A stretch of 64,000 nucleotides of DNA from CADCVQ01 sp038260305. GTDB taxonomy: Bacteria; Actinomycetota; Thermoleophilia; Solirubrobacterales; Solirubrobacteraceae. The position numbers were made by a program, and so were the translations under genes. The notes under the pieces were generated by a model. It searched no databases. It was not told the origin of the DNA and worked only from the letters and a program-made list of their open reading frames with translations. The stretch's first letter is position 1, and every line of letters starts with the position of its first letter. The DNA is taken from assembly GCA_038260305.1 (NCBI GenBank), contig JBBSNY010000024.1, forward strand, positions 1-64,000, in the 5' to 3' direction. Of the stretch, positions 1 to 8,740 are shown piece after piece.

Positions 1-112
1 CCGACCGGCACTCGCCCTACGGGCTCGCACCGCTCGACGCCGGCGACGCGATCCTCCATCAAGGTCCTGCTCGTGCTGCGTGTGTTCGTGGGCATGAGAC
101 TCCAGTTCGCTC

Positions 113-1177
113 ATGCCTACACAGTTCCTCGGACACTCCCGCAGGCGACGCGCGCGGACACGGTGCGAGGTGCTGCACATCCGCTTCAGGACCGGCAAGG
201 CGAACACGCAGCGCGGCGTCATCCGCTTCGTCGACGAGCTCGTCGCGCGCGTCCGCGCCGCCGGCGCGACCGGTCAGATCTTGCTGCGGGCGGACTCGGG
301 CTTTCATAACAAGGCGCTGCGCGCCCGGCTGGCCGCCAAGGGCGTGCTGTGCTCGATCGGCGTCAGGGTGACCAACCGCGTCGAGGCGCAGATCAGCAAG
401 ATCGCCCAGGACGCCTGGCAGACGCTGCCTGACTATCCCGCCACCGGTGAGGCGCAGATCGCCGAAAGCGTCCTGGACGGCGAGCGGCTGATCGTGCGCC
501 GCGTGCGCCCGCTGGGCAAAGACGCGCAAGGCAAGCTGTTTGAGACCTGGCAGCACCACGCGCTGATCAGCAACCGCACCGACGCGCTGCACCTCGTCGA
601 GGCCGAGCACCGCGCGCACGCCGTCGTCGAGCTCGCGATCCGCGACGTCAAAGACCAAGCGCTCGCGCACTTCCCCTCCGGCGACTACGACGCCAACGCC
701 GCCTGGACGGTGATCGCCTGCCTGGCCCATGACCTGCTGCGCTGGACCGAACTGCTCGGCCTCCCTGCCAGCACCCCCAGACGAGCGCGCACGCATCGCC
801 GCCGGCTGCTTGAGCTGCCCGGCCGCCTGACGCGCCACGCGCGCGCCGTCACGCTGCACCTGCCCGCCCGCTGGCCCTGGCAGACCGACTACATCGCCGC
901 GCTGACCCCGCATCCGAGCGCTGCCAGCGCTCACCTGACGCCGGCCGCCCACGGCGCCCACCCAACCGATGACCAGCGCGCAGACCCGCCGGCACCCCGG
1001 CGCCAGACCCCTGCCCCAAGATCACGACGCACCACACCCAGTCGCCGCGCTCGGCGCCGTCGCGGCCCTCCAGCCACCCGCCACCGGCCGCATTGCGCCC
1101 CGCCGATCACGTCTCAGCCGAAAAATCGCCGTGAGCTACAGAAACGGTGGTTGAGGCTAAACGGGAACCCGGTGTGA
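113..1177 (+). pseudogene. Decayed IS1380-family transposase (3' part)
   Basis: From about base 165 the frame reads like the central and C-terminal part of an IS1380-type DDE transposase: an N-T-Q-R-G block, then LLRADSGF carrying a catalytic Asp, then AIRDVKDQALAHFPSGDY and a family-typical tail (GRLTRHAR...LHLPARWPW). The conserved block LATRADTGEVLH is split between frames: LLATRADT-like sequence reads in the +1 frame at about 139-163 and GEVLH returns at 165, consistent with an extra T at 164 and a compensating loss near 139. Upstream only scrambled fragments remain and the N-terminal third is missing or outside the window. The C-terminus also runs on past the usual end into Arg/Pro-rich junk, so the original stop is lost. 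Terminal inverted repeats were not found. Family identity is by motif recognition; inactivity is inferred. Confidence 0.75.
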
Positions 1178-1248
1178 CTATCCGGGCGTCGGCTGACCGG
1201 CTGGCACAGACTGCTCGCTTTCCGAGCGCGTCCGGGGTGCTTCAGCAG

Positions 1249-1500
1249 TCATGGCTCTCGAGCACGATCCATCGCGGCCAGGTGATCGAGCGTGGTGTCG
1301 AGCGCGTCGGCGATGCGCCACAAGACGAGGATCGACGGGTTGCGCTGGCCGCGCTCAGTTTGACCGAGGTAGGTGACCGAGAGCCCGGCCGAGTCGGCGA
1401 GATCCTCCAAAGTCAGATCGCCGGCCGTGCGCCGCTGCCGGATGCTGGCACCGAGTTCTCGCAGACGCTTTCGCTCGACCGGGTTGTAGGCCTGGGCCAT
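1249..1500 (-). CDS. XRE/Cro-type HTH transcriptional regulator
   Basis: A protein of about 83 residues that is almost entirely one HTH_3 domain. It has the pattern LRELGASIRQRR, then LTLEDLADSAGLSVTYLGQ (helix-turn-helix) followed by ERGQRNPSILVLWRIADAL, the classic XRE signature with the E-x-G-x-R/N-P-S turn. ATG 1500 was chosen because a GAGG lies 7 bases upstream; a longer GTG-type start at 1527 is possible. It is divergent from the membrane protein at 1560, and a perfect 16-bp palindrome (1535-1550) lies between them, which suggests it represses itself and that neighbour. It could equally be the antitoxin half of a pair, but no toxin-like partner is seen. Confidence 0.85.
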   Translation of the reverse strand: MAQAYNPVERKRLRELGASIRQRRTAGDLTLEDLADSAGLSVTYLGQTERGQRNPSILVLWRIADALDTTLDHLAAMDRAREP

Positions 1501-1534
1501 CCCGCCAACCTCGCGCCCAAACACCAATCGGGCC

Positions 1535-1550
1535 AGTAACGATCGTTACT
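1535..1550. promoter_or_regulatory. Perfect 16-bp palindrome, candidate XRE operator
   Basis: The sequence AGTAACGATCGTTACT is a perfect dyad centred between bases 1542 and 1543. It lies 34 bp upstream of the XRE regulator ATG (1500, minus strand) and 9 bp upstream of the divergent GTG at 1560. It is AT-richer than its surroundings. Symmetric sites of this length between an XRE gene and a divergent gene are usually the regulator's own operator; binding here is inferred. Confidence 0.6.
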
Positions 1551-1559
1551 CTTGCTGGT

Positions 1560-2999
1560 GTGGCGGCGCGACTGAGAGCCAGGATCCCCCTCGCGTGCTT
1601 CTCATCCGGGATTGCTGCGATGTTCCTCGCGGCCAGCGCGACCGCCGTCGCAGCGCCCTGGCGGTGGTCGGGTCCTGCTCGGCCGCCGGCCGGGGAGAGC
1701 GTGACCTACACGCTGCGCGGGCCGCCGGGGCGAGCCTACGTGGTGGTCGTGTTCGCGGGCGCACGCGCGTGTCCGCACGACAACCTCCCAGGGGATCCCG
1801 CACAGACGCTCGACACGCGTGGGCTTCTGGCTGACGGAGGTGCTGATACCCGGCAGCTGTCGTTCGGGGAAGGCCGCTCAACGATCTGCGCCTACGACGA
1901 TGGCCGGGTCGTCGCTGGAAGAGTCATCCGCGCGGGGCCTCGCCGAGACCGGCTGCATATCAAGGCTTCCTCGGAGCAGAGCTCGGCCGCGTACGACGCC
2001 GTTGTCACCGCCACGGGCTACGTCGGTCGCGCGGTCGACTCGCTGTACGCGGACGCCGCCTCCCAGCATCTCGGCACGGTGACGGTGGTGGCGATCCCGC
2101 CCAACTCGCGGTGCCGCAAGACTCGACCAGCCCAGCGCGCTACCAGGACCAACTATGCGGTCGTCGGTGGGGCGCATTTCTCCGTGGACGTCACGCTCGT
2201 CAATGCCTTCGAGGCGTCCCGCAGTCAGCGCTTATGCGGGTACCTGACGGCACAGCGCCGCACCCGTGGTGGTGTCGGGGAGCGAACCGTCGCGCGCGCG
2301 CAGATCAGCAGCGCGCAGTTCGAAAGCGATGACGCGACGGGCGGCGGCGGTCCACAGCGCGACGCGGTCCTTCGTGTCGTCGCCGCCTGGTTGGTCTTTG
2401 TCGGGCTCGCACTTGGGATCGTTGCGATCGCTCGCCGCGTGATGGCTCGCGGCGAGCTCGGGTCGCGTGGGGGTGTTCCTTCGCTCCCTGGCGGCCGGCC
2501 GCAGGCGGGTCGCGGCGATCACACCGTTCCGGTCGCAGGACCGCCGGAAGTCGACGCCTCGAGTCCAGGCTATGAGTTCGTGCAGCGACGCCGCGACGAG
2601 GAGGTCGGCTTTGCCATCCAGCGAGCCGTCGGAGCCGCCGCCGACGTGTACCGCGATCGGTTGCGAGTGATCCTCGAGCGCCAGGATGGCCCGGAGTGGC
2701 TGGATGCCTTCAATCGCCGACGGCGCGTCGACATGCTCGCCAAGGGGCACGGGCCGCCCGCGTCGTACGGGTCTTTCGAGCCACGAGCGGTGCTCAACTG
2801 CCTGGCTTACGACCTGGCAGGGCTGCAGCTCATCGACCTCGCTGCGGTCGACGCGGCCCGCAGCCTCTGCGGACTCGCCAATGCGGCGCATCACCCGGAT
2901 CCGGACAAACCGCTGACCGACGCGGACTACCAGCGGGCCTGGAGGCTGTATTCGCAGATCACCGGCTACGCGGCGCCCTTCGACTCGCACCGTGGCTGA
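1560..2999 (+). CDS. Signal-peptide, single-pass membrane protein of unknown function
   Basis: A 479-residue protein I do not recognise. The N-terminus has basic residues, a hydrophobic stretch and an AVAA cleavage-like site near residue 32, so it looks exported. A predicted beta-rich extracytoplasmic part (about 33-275) contains several cysteines (in ARACPH, STICAY, NSRCRK, QRLCGY), possibly disulfides. One hydrophobic segment follows at about 275-295 (VVAAWLVFVGLALGIVAIA), then a cytoplasmic part of about 180 residues rich in charged residues and containing a DAFNRRRRVDML segment. GTG 1560 gives the complete signal sequence; ATG 1620 would start inside it. Its promoter must overlap the palindrome shared with the XRE gene, so regulation by that protein is likely. 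Confidence 0.7.
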   Translation: MAARLRARIPLACFSSGIAAMFLAASATAVAAPWRWSGPARPPAGESVTYTLRGPPGRAYVVVVFAGARACPHDNLPGDPAQTLDTRGLLADGGADTRQLSFGEGRSTICAYDDGRVVAGRVIRAGPRRDRLHIKASSEQSSAAYDAVVTATGYVGRAVDSLYADAASQHLGTVTVVAIPPNSRCRKTRPAQRATRTNYAVVGGAHFSVDVTLVNAFEASRSQRLCGYLTAQRRTRGGVGERTVARAQISSAQFESDDATGGGGPQRDAVLRVVAAWLVFVGLALGIVAIARRVMARGELGSRGGVPSLPGGRPQAGRGDHTVPVAGPPEVDASSPGYEFVQRRRDEEVGFAIQRAVGAAADVYRDRLRVILERQDGPEWLDAFNRRRRVDMLAKGHGPPASYGSFEPRAVLNCLAYDLAGLQLIDLAAVDAARSLCGLANAAHHPDPDKPLTDADYQRAWRLYSQITGYAAPFDSHRG

Positions 3000-3121
3000 C
3001 ACGCGCTCCGACTTACACGGCGAAGCCGTGCGGAGGATGACAAGGGCTCTGCCCAGCCGCCTGGCGCAGGGCTGGCGCCGCGGCGATCCGTGCGCGTCTT
3101 GTCGCAGGTCATCGCGAACGC

Positions 3122-4208
3122 TTGATCGCGTTGCCGCGCGAGTCTGAAAACCACGCCGCGTGGCGCGCACGCGTCCGCGCCGCGGGAGTGCGGTGGGAGC
3201 TGTTCGACGAGCCCGGAGATCATGAGATCGGACTCCTCGGCGACTCCATCATGTACGCCGCATGGGAATCGACGCTGTCCGACGCCGACCTCTACCCGCT
3301 GCTCGTCAAATTCTGGACGGGCCGCCCACCGGCAGTCGACTGGCCGCCGAATGCTCCCGCGGTCGCTCGCCGGTGCGCAGAGGCGCTCGCGTCGCGCGAC
3401 AGCTGTCAGCTCGATGTGTACCTGTACGGCCCGACTCGCGAGTCCCTCAAGGCCGCGCTCGACGCGGTCGTCTCCGATCTAGGCTTGACCCCCCGGCGAT
3501 CTGCTCGCAGCCCTTGCCGATCATTGGCAGCAGCTTGAAAGCCTTGAGATCCCGTTCGACATCGAACGCACGTTGCTGGCGTTCGCGCGGCACGTCCTGC
3601 TCGACCCGGTGGCCGGTGCGTGCGCGCTGCTCTGGTCGACGCTGAACGCGGAATCCGGTACGGCAAGCCGCATCGAACCCATGAGATGGGACCACTGGTC
3701 CCCGCTAAGGCCCGACGATTGGAGCGAGGTGGTCGCTGCCGAGCTCGCGCGACTCGGACGACCCGTCGTCAGCGCGCCAAACGATGGAGAAGAAACCGGG
3801 GAACTTCTAGCCTCTGCTCGCGCCGCCGTCCTGCAGCTGCCCGGCGGACGCGGGCTCGTCGCCGAGAGCATCGTCAGGACCTCGGGCTGGCCGGGCGAAA
3901 CCCACCTCATCGATGGGCTGGCGGCGACGGCAGTCGATCTCGGGCTGCAACGCATCGACGCGGTCAGCGTCGAGACCGAGAACGAGGACGTCATCGATGC
4001 GATCGAAGGTCACCTGATGCCCCGCGATGGCGACCTGCGTGATTGGATCCGCGTCCCTGGGTTGGGGACGCTCCGCCACGATGGCGGCGCCGCGCGGACC
4101 GGCGCCGAGATGCTCGAGGAAGCGGCAGGCTGGCTGACTTGGAGTCTGGCTCGCGCATCCGTTGAGGCCGTTCGGGCAGTGCGCGAAGACCGGGCGCCCG
4201 GTGCGTGA
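3122..4208 (+). pseudogene. Hypothetical protein split by a one-base frameshift in a C6 run
   Basis: Two frames join into one protein of about 361 residues if the six C residues at 3489-3494 are read as five. The upstream frame (TTG 3122) reads ...ALDAVVSDLGLTP, and the downstream frame continues GDLLAALADHWQQLESL and IPFDIERTLLAFARHVLL, both protein-like. Without the correction the first frame ends at 3538 in Arg/Ser-rich nonsense and the second has only a poor internal TTG start (3573). No known domain is recognised; the N-terminal half is acidic with many Trp and Tyr. An in-frame stop at 3038-3040 limits the start to TTG 3122 or slightly later. The indel may be a real null allele, homopolymer slippage or a sequencing error. 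Confidence 0.6.
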
Positions 4209-4411
4209 GACGACGAGGCTGACCGCATTGTCCGCGCGGCGGTGCATGATCGGCATCCGCGACCCACGTGCGTCAGCGCCCGACCCGCATCAGGGCCGGC
4301 ATCACGGCCGCCTCAGTCCGTCGCTTGCGCGAGCGCCCATCCGCGGGTGCAGCGTCATTCCAGCGAGCGTCAAGGGGGTTGTCTGCCATCACCGCCGATC
4401 TCGGCGTCACT

Positions 4412-5272
4412 ATGCGTGCGGCAATGTTTGGACAGCTCCTGCTCTTCGACAGCGCTCCGCTTGCGGCTCGTCCGCGAGGGGCAAGCCGGTTCGAATCCGA
4501 GTTCGAACCCGAAACCTCCGACTGGCGAGGGGTGCTTAGCCACCCGCAGTTCGAGTACAGCTGGTGCCGCGCCGTCTTCGGCAACCGTCGCGGATGGGGC
4601 CCCATCTTGATCATGCCGGACACCAACGTCCTCATCGATCTCGTCGACGCGTACGACTCCGTGGAGAGCCACTTCGGGATCGCGGGGGCGCTGCCGCCCG
4701 GAGATCGCGAGTCGCCCGTCGATGCGCTCCGCGAGCTGTTCGCGCTGTGGTTTCACCGCGACATCCGCTGGGTGCTCTCGCAGCTTTACCTCAGCGACTC
4801 GCGCAAGAGGCGGCTGCCCGCCGCGGTCCTTGCCAGCCGACAGCGAGTCCTCGACGCGCTTCAGGCTGACCTGCAGGACCGTGGAGGCCTCGATCGCAAT
4901 ATCGTGTGGTACGAACTCGAAGACGACCGGCGGGCCCAGCTAGAAGCGTGGTGCAGCGACGACGACCGTGATCGCGCGGCTGCAGAGCCGTTCGCGATCC
5001 AGGCCGAAGCGATGCTTCCCGGCACCGACGGACGCCTCGTGGGCGAGGCCCTGCGATCCGGGGCGCACGTCTTCCTGACCGAGGACCGCGGCATCCTTCG
5101 GAAGTCGGACCTCCTCTACGCGTGGGGCCTGTCGGTCCTGCGGCCCGGTGAGCTGCGGGACGCGTTGGACGACGCCGGCGAGCTGGGGCCCGGCGGGGTC
5201 GGTGGTCCGGGCTTTGAGCTCATTCCTGATCTGCTCTCGCTGACGCGCTTCTACGCGATCGCAGAGGACTGA
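4412..5272 (+). CDS. PIN-like nuclease-domain protein
   Basis: A 286-residue protein from ATG 4412; the frame is open further upstream but that part looks non-coding. After about 65 residues comes IMPDTNVLIDLVDAY, the first acidic strand of a PIN domain, and late in the protein GTDGRLVGEALRSGAHVFLTEDRGILR, which matches the last two PIN acidic motifs (D near GRLV, then TEDR). PIN domains are metal-dependent RNases with three or four clustered acidic residues. The protein is about twice the length of a VapC toxin and has a helical insert (FHRDIRWVLSQLYLSD) between the motifs, so it is probably not a standard toxin. No antitoxin-like neighbour is visible. The 203 bases before it (4209-4411) hold nothing I can recognise. 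Confidence 0.6.
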   Translation: MRAAMFGQLLLFDSAPLAARPRGASRFESEFEPETSDWRGVLSHPQFEYSWCRAVFGNRRGWGPILIMPDTNVLIDLVDAYDSVESHFGIAGALPPGDRESPVDALRELFALWFHRDIRWVLSQLYLSDSRKRRLPAAVLASRQRVLDALQADLQDRGGLDRNIVWYELEDDRRAQLEAWCSDDDRDRAAAEPFAIQAEAMLPGTDGRLVGEALRSGAHVFLTEDRGILRKSDLLYAWGLSVLRPGELRDALDDAGELGPGGVGGPGFELIPDLLSLTRFYAIAED

Positions 5273-5464
5273 TCGCGAGCAGACAACGCGTCCCGCGGCG
5301 TGTGCGCCGTGTCTGTCAATGGGCTCCCCCGTAACCAGGCACGGCCGCCCCAACATGCGAGCTGGGGTGTAGGTGATCCCTGGCTCCGCAGTGGAGGTTC
5401 GGATCGCGATCGACCGGCACCAACTCCGCTCCGTTCGCCGAGACCGTCGCGACCGGCCTCCGGG

Positions 5465-5978
5465 GTGCACAAGTACGACCACGGCTTCTTCGGTCTTGAC
5501 CGGCAGGGTCTCGTCAGCGCCTTCCCACGATGCGATGGCGTAGCGCTGGCGCAGTTGGACGCGTCGGCCGACGACGAAGGCGAGTTCGACGATGCTGTCT
5601 TTCAGGAGCAGGGGGAGCTCTGGCTCGAGCTCGAACTCGGCGTGACCGGAGCGTCGGCGGCGCTGTGCGCGGCGGGCTGTCCAACGTTCGCGTCCTGCCG
5701 TGGGCACGGCGCGGAGTTCGGCGGTCGCAGCCGCCATCCGTGGCGTCTATTCGCCGGCGATGAGCGACGCTTCCCGCTTCTGGAGGCCGCTGCGCGCGTC
5801 GCTGGCTGCCGCCTCGAGCTGGACGAGCGCGGCCTACTGGTTGCCTGGGCGGCGCCGTCGCTCGCCGAGATCGTCGCCTTCGGTCGCGCCCTGCATGCCA
5901 GACGGCGCGAGTTTGCGGATCTTGCTGGAGCCGTTCCCGCGTGTCGACGCCGGAGGCGGCGGCGCCTGGGACTGGTGA
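5465..5978 (+). pseudogene. Conserved-looking hypothetical protein with a 3' frameshift
   Basis: From GTG 5465 (VHKYDHGFFGLDRQGLV) the frame encodes an acidic protein with a distinctive Cys/His cluster, ALCAAGCPTFASCRGHG, followed by WRLFAGDERRFPLLEAAA and a helical end. At CTTG (5921-5924) one base appears to have been gained: reading past it in the neighbouring frame restores LLEPFPRVDAGGGGAWDW and a TGA at 5976-5978, whereas the uncorrected frame runs into poly-Arg and stops at 6019. Corrected length is about 171 residues. It converges on the PRTase operon, whose last stop is 31 bases away. Function unknown; the Cys/His cluster may bind metal. Confidence 0.5.
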
Positions 5979-6008
5979 CGAGCCCGTCTGCCGGCGCTCG
6001 GGCCCCGG

Positions 6009-7087
6009 TCATTCGATGAGGTCGGCCTCGCGTGTCACGGCTGCGCGAACGGTCATCTGTCCTGCCATCACGGCGGTGACGCTCAGCGCGGAGTTGTGCG
6101 CGCGCAGCGCCGCGGTGGCGGCGCGGATGGTGCTGCCCTCCGTGCATACGTCGTCGACGAGCAGCACGCTCTCGAGGCGCTGGACTTCGTCGTTGACGAT
6201 GACGCACCGTCGGTACGCGTCTTCGAACCTTGCCGCGTTGTAGCCGCGTTCGGTGCGAAGACGGCGCTTGGAGATGGCTCGGAGAGCGACGGGAGTTCGC
6301 GCGTGGGCGTGCCGAGGAGCCGGGCGAGCTCGCGCGCGAGCAGCTGGGTGCGGTGTATCTCACCGGCAGCGTCTTTGTCGGGGGAGAGCGGGATGGGTAC
6401 GACTGCGTCGAATGCGGCGAGGTCGCGTTCGGCGAGTGCTTCGCGCATGCCGAGGGCGAGCGGGAACGCGAGCTTCTGCTCGCCGGTCTTGAAGCGGCGA
6501 AACAGCGTCCGTGCGGCGGTGTTTGGTCTTGAAGCGGTGGGCGCTCTGGTACACGAAATTGCGTGGTGGGATGACCCAGTAGGCGGGAACGAAGTCGGCG
6601 AGGTCGTCGGGGAGCCGGTGGGGCCAGCCGAGATCGCGCGGTTTGATGAGGGGCAGCGCCCGCCATGTCGGGCAGCCTCCGCAGTTGCGTCGGCCGCAGG
6701 TGGATGCGCTGGTGCTGATCGTGCATGCGGGGCGGCGTCGAGCACTTCCGGCAGGAGGAAGACTTGAAGGCCGCGTGCCGCGACGGCGCGGGCGATGCGA
6801 GCGGTTGCGTCGGCGTCAGTGAGCGGCCGGTCGACGGAGGCCTGCTGGACGCGTAGGAGGACTTCGCCGGCGTCGACGTCGACGGTGTGCGCGACGCCTT
6901 TGACGCAGACGCCGTTGTCGAACGCGTGCCGCCCGTGGAAGTAGACCCAGATCTCCGAGTTGCGTTCGACGGCTTCGATGTAGCGCGCCCAGCCGAGGCG
7001 AAGGAGGCCGCCGGGCAGCTGGCGCGTCGGGATTTCCGCGGGCGTGAATCCGTCGTAGTCGCTCCAGACCTTGAAGAGGAACTTCAT
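6009..7087 (-). pseudogene. EVE-like/zinc-ribbon/phosphoribosyltransferase (ComF-like), three frameshifts
   Basis: Read through three single-base corrections this is one 359-residue protein. ATG 7087 overlaps the HAD stop as ATGA. Residues 1 to about 120 (MKFLFKVWSDYDGF; WVYFHGRHAFDNGV; VLLRVQQASVDRPL) resemble an EVE/PUA-type domain. A Cys-rich block follows (CTISTSASTC, RRNCGGCPTW). The C-terminal 180 residues are a type I PRTase: FDAVVPIPLSPDK, then KRRLRTERGYNAARF, then the PRPP loop SVLLVDDVCTEGST. Corrections needed are one base lost in the run at 6729-6732, one gained near 6512, and one lost near 6275. Each segment between is free of stops, so decay is recent or the indels are sequencing errors. 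It is the last gene of the DprA operon. ComF-like PRTases act on PRPP; the substrate here is unknown. Confidence 0.7.
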
Positions 7088-7658
7088 AGCCGGGAGATCT
7101 CGGCGCAGCGCGTCAGCGTCTTGTGGCTGCCGGGCGGCTTCTCGGCGCCGTACCCCATGAAGCCCACGCGAACGACATTCCCGCAGCGAGCGCGGCGTGG
7201 CAGGAGCCGGCGGAGTCCCCGACGTACCAGGCGCGTTCGTCAATGTCGACGCCGAGTTCGCGGCAGCACAGCGCGAGCGGCGCGGGGTGCGGCTTGCGTT
7301 GGCGGCTACGCTCCCAGGTGACGACCGACTGGAGCATGTCGTCGAGGCCGCAGCACGCGAGCAGCGGCAATGCGATCCACCCGGGAAGGTTTGTGACGGC
7401 GCCCAGCGGGATCCCGTGGCCGCGCAGTCTGCGGAGGGCCGGCAGCGCGCCGTCGTACACGGGGACCGCGTCGGCGCTGCGGCAGATCTTGCGGAGTCGC
7501 GCTTTGGTGACGCCGCCGCTTCTGAGCAGCGTTGCGGCGGGCTTCGCGGCGCGTAGTTGGGCGAGTGCGCGCGCGTGCTCGGCGGGGTCGCGGTCGGCGA
7601 TCGCGTCGGCGTAGAACGTGTAGCTGTCCCAGACGGTTCCGTCCAGGTCGCAGATCAC
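7084..7658 (-). pseudogene. HAD-superfamily phosphatase, one frameshift near the 3' end
   Basis: GTG 7658 overlaps the DprA stop (GTGA) and begins ICDLDGTVWDS, the HAD motif I with nucleophile Asp. Motif II is in GAVTNLPGW, the motif III Lys in RKPHPAPL, and motif IV is WYVGDSAGSCHAA, so all catalytic residues are present. Near 7153-7156 the run of four C (G on the coding strand) appears to have lost one base: with five, the protein continues ASWGYGAEKPPGSHKTLTRC and stops at 7084, overlapping the next gene's ATG by four bases. As it stands the frame runs on to 7113 in a non-native tail. Corrected length is 191 residues. The family hydrolyses phosphomonoesters; beside two PRTases it may dephosphorylate a nucleotide-like product (inference). 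Confidence 0.75.
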
Positions 7659-8734
7659 AGCTGATGCAGCCAAGCGTCCCAGCCCTGATGGTCGGCGGCG
7701 TCGGCGCGGAACACGGTCGGCGGCGGACTAGCACTGCCGCCCAGGCGCTCCTCGGTTCGGCGTGCGCCGGTGCGCTCGTCTCCTTGCTTGATGGCATTGT
7801 TGCCGGATGTTCGCGGTTCGCCGTCGGGCTCGAAGGTAGCGACGGGCTTTCGCTGTTCGAGAGCGAAGCGGTAGGCGCTCATGGCGCCGCCCTTGGCGGA
7901 TGTCTGGCTGAGCATCACTCCGCGGGCGAACGCGACGATCAGCTTGTTGCGTTTGCGCAGCGTCAGGGTGGAGGCGGCCGTGCCGAACGGAAACTCGCTG
8001 ACGATGACCGCTCTGCCGTAGTCCTTGAGGGAGGTGTAGAGGTCTCTGTTCTCGGGGGGGAACGGGCGGTCCAACCCGCAGGGCATGATGAGCATGGTTG
8101 AGCCGCCGGTGTCGGCTGCGGCCCGGTGCCCGATCGTGTCGGCGCCTAGCGCGAACCCGGAAACGATCGTGTACTCCGCGCGGCAGGCGTGCGCGGCGAA
8201 TTCGTAGTGCCGGTCGCTGTACGGCGGCGAGGTTTCGCGGCTGCCGACGCACGCGACGGAGCGGTCGTAGCCGAGCAGGTCCAGGTTGCCGCGGGCGTAG
8301 AGGATCGGGATGGGGTTGTTGGAGTCGTAGACGCTGCGCGGGTAGCCGGCGTGGTCGTACGTCACGATGCGAGCGTTGTTGTCGCGCGCGCGAAGGAGTT
8401 GACGTACGGCTCGGGCCTGGGCGACGTTTCGGTCTGCAGCGTCGAGCTCGCGTAGCGCCTGTCGGAATCGTTCGCCGCGTTTGCCGGGGGTCGGCAGGAG
8501 CTGCGGTTCGCGGAGAACGTCGATGGGGCGCAGGCCTGCGCGGTGGAGGTCCTTGAACTTCTGCGGACCGAAGCCTTTGAGGCTCTCGAGCAGGATCAGC
8601 GAGGTCAGGTCGTCGCGGCTGATGCCGACGTCGTGCTCCAACGCGGCTGTCACCTGCGCCAGCTCGAGTTCGTGCTGCTGCGCGAGGTCTTTGCCGGATG
8701 GCGCGCGGGATAGTCGACTGTGGTCGTCAGGCAT
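7655..8734 (-). CDS. DprA/Smf-like (SLOG Rossmann) protein
   Basis: A 359-residue protein with a helical N-terminus (residues 1-110, including LESLKGFGPQKFKDL, which is HhH-like) and a DprA/SLOG Rossmann domain. Motifs in order: SVACVGSRETSP, TIVSGFALGADTIGHRAA, TMLIMPCGLDRPFPPEN, VSEFPFGTAAST, LRKRNKLIVAFARGVML and SAKGGAMSAYRFALEQRKP. True DprA loads RecA on ssDNA during transformation, but there it stands alone or near topA/rnh; here it sits in an operon with two PRTases and a HAD phosphatase, so a conflict-system role is more likely. ATG 8734 follows the upstream PRTase stop by 6 bases; the TGA overlaps the HAD GTG. This gene is intact. Confidence 0.9.
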   Translation of the reverse strand: MPDDHSRLSRAPSGKDLAQQHELELAQVTAALEHDVGISRDDLTSLILLESLKGFGPQKFKDLHRAGLRPIDVLREPQLLPTPGKRGERFRQALRELDAADRNVAQARAVRQLLRARDNNARIVTYDHAGYPRSVYDSNNPIPILYARGNLDLLGYDRSVACVGSRETSPPYSDRHYEFAAHACRAEYTIVSGFALGADTIGHRAAADTGGSTMLIMPCGLDRPFPPENRDLYTSLKDYGRAVIVSEFPFGTAASTLTLRKRNKLIVAFARGVMLSQTSAKGGAMSAYRFALEQRKPVATFEPDGEPRTSGNNAIKQGDERTGARRTEERLGGSASPPPTVFRADAADHQGWDAWLHQL

Positions 8735-8740
8735 GCTGTT

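Noticed and set aside
4485..4515. GGTTCGAATCC tRNA T-loop-like sequence
   Set aside because: It lies inside the PIN-like gene and the flanking stem does not pair.
5602..6726. Long minus-strand frame opposite the 5.5-6.7 kb genes
   Set aside because: Arg/Pro/Ser-rich composition typical of an antisense shadow; the real frames read in the PRTase and the plus-strand hypothetical gene.
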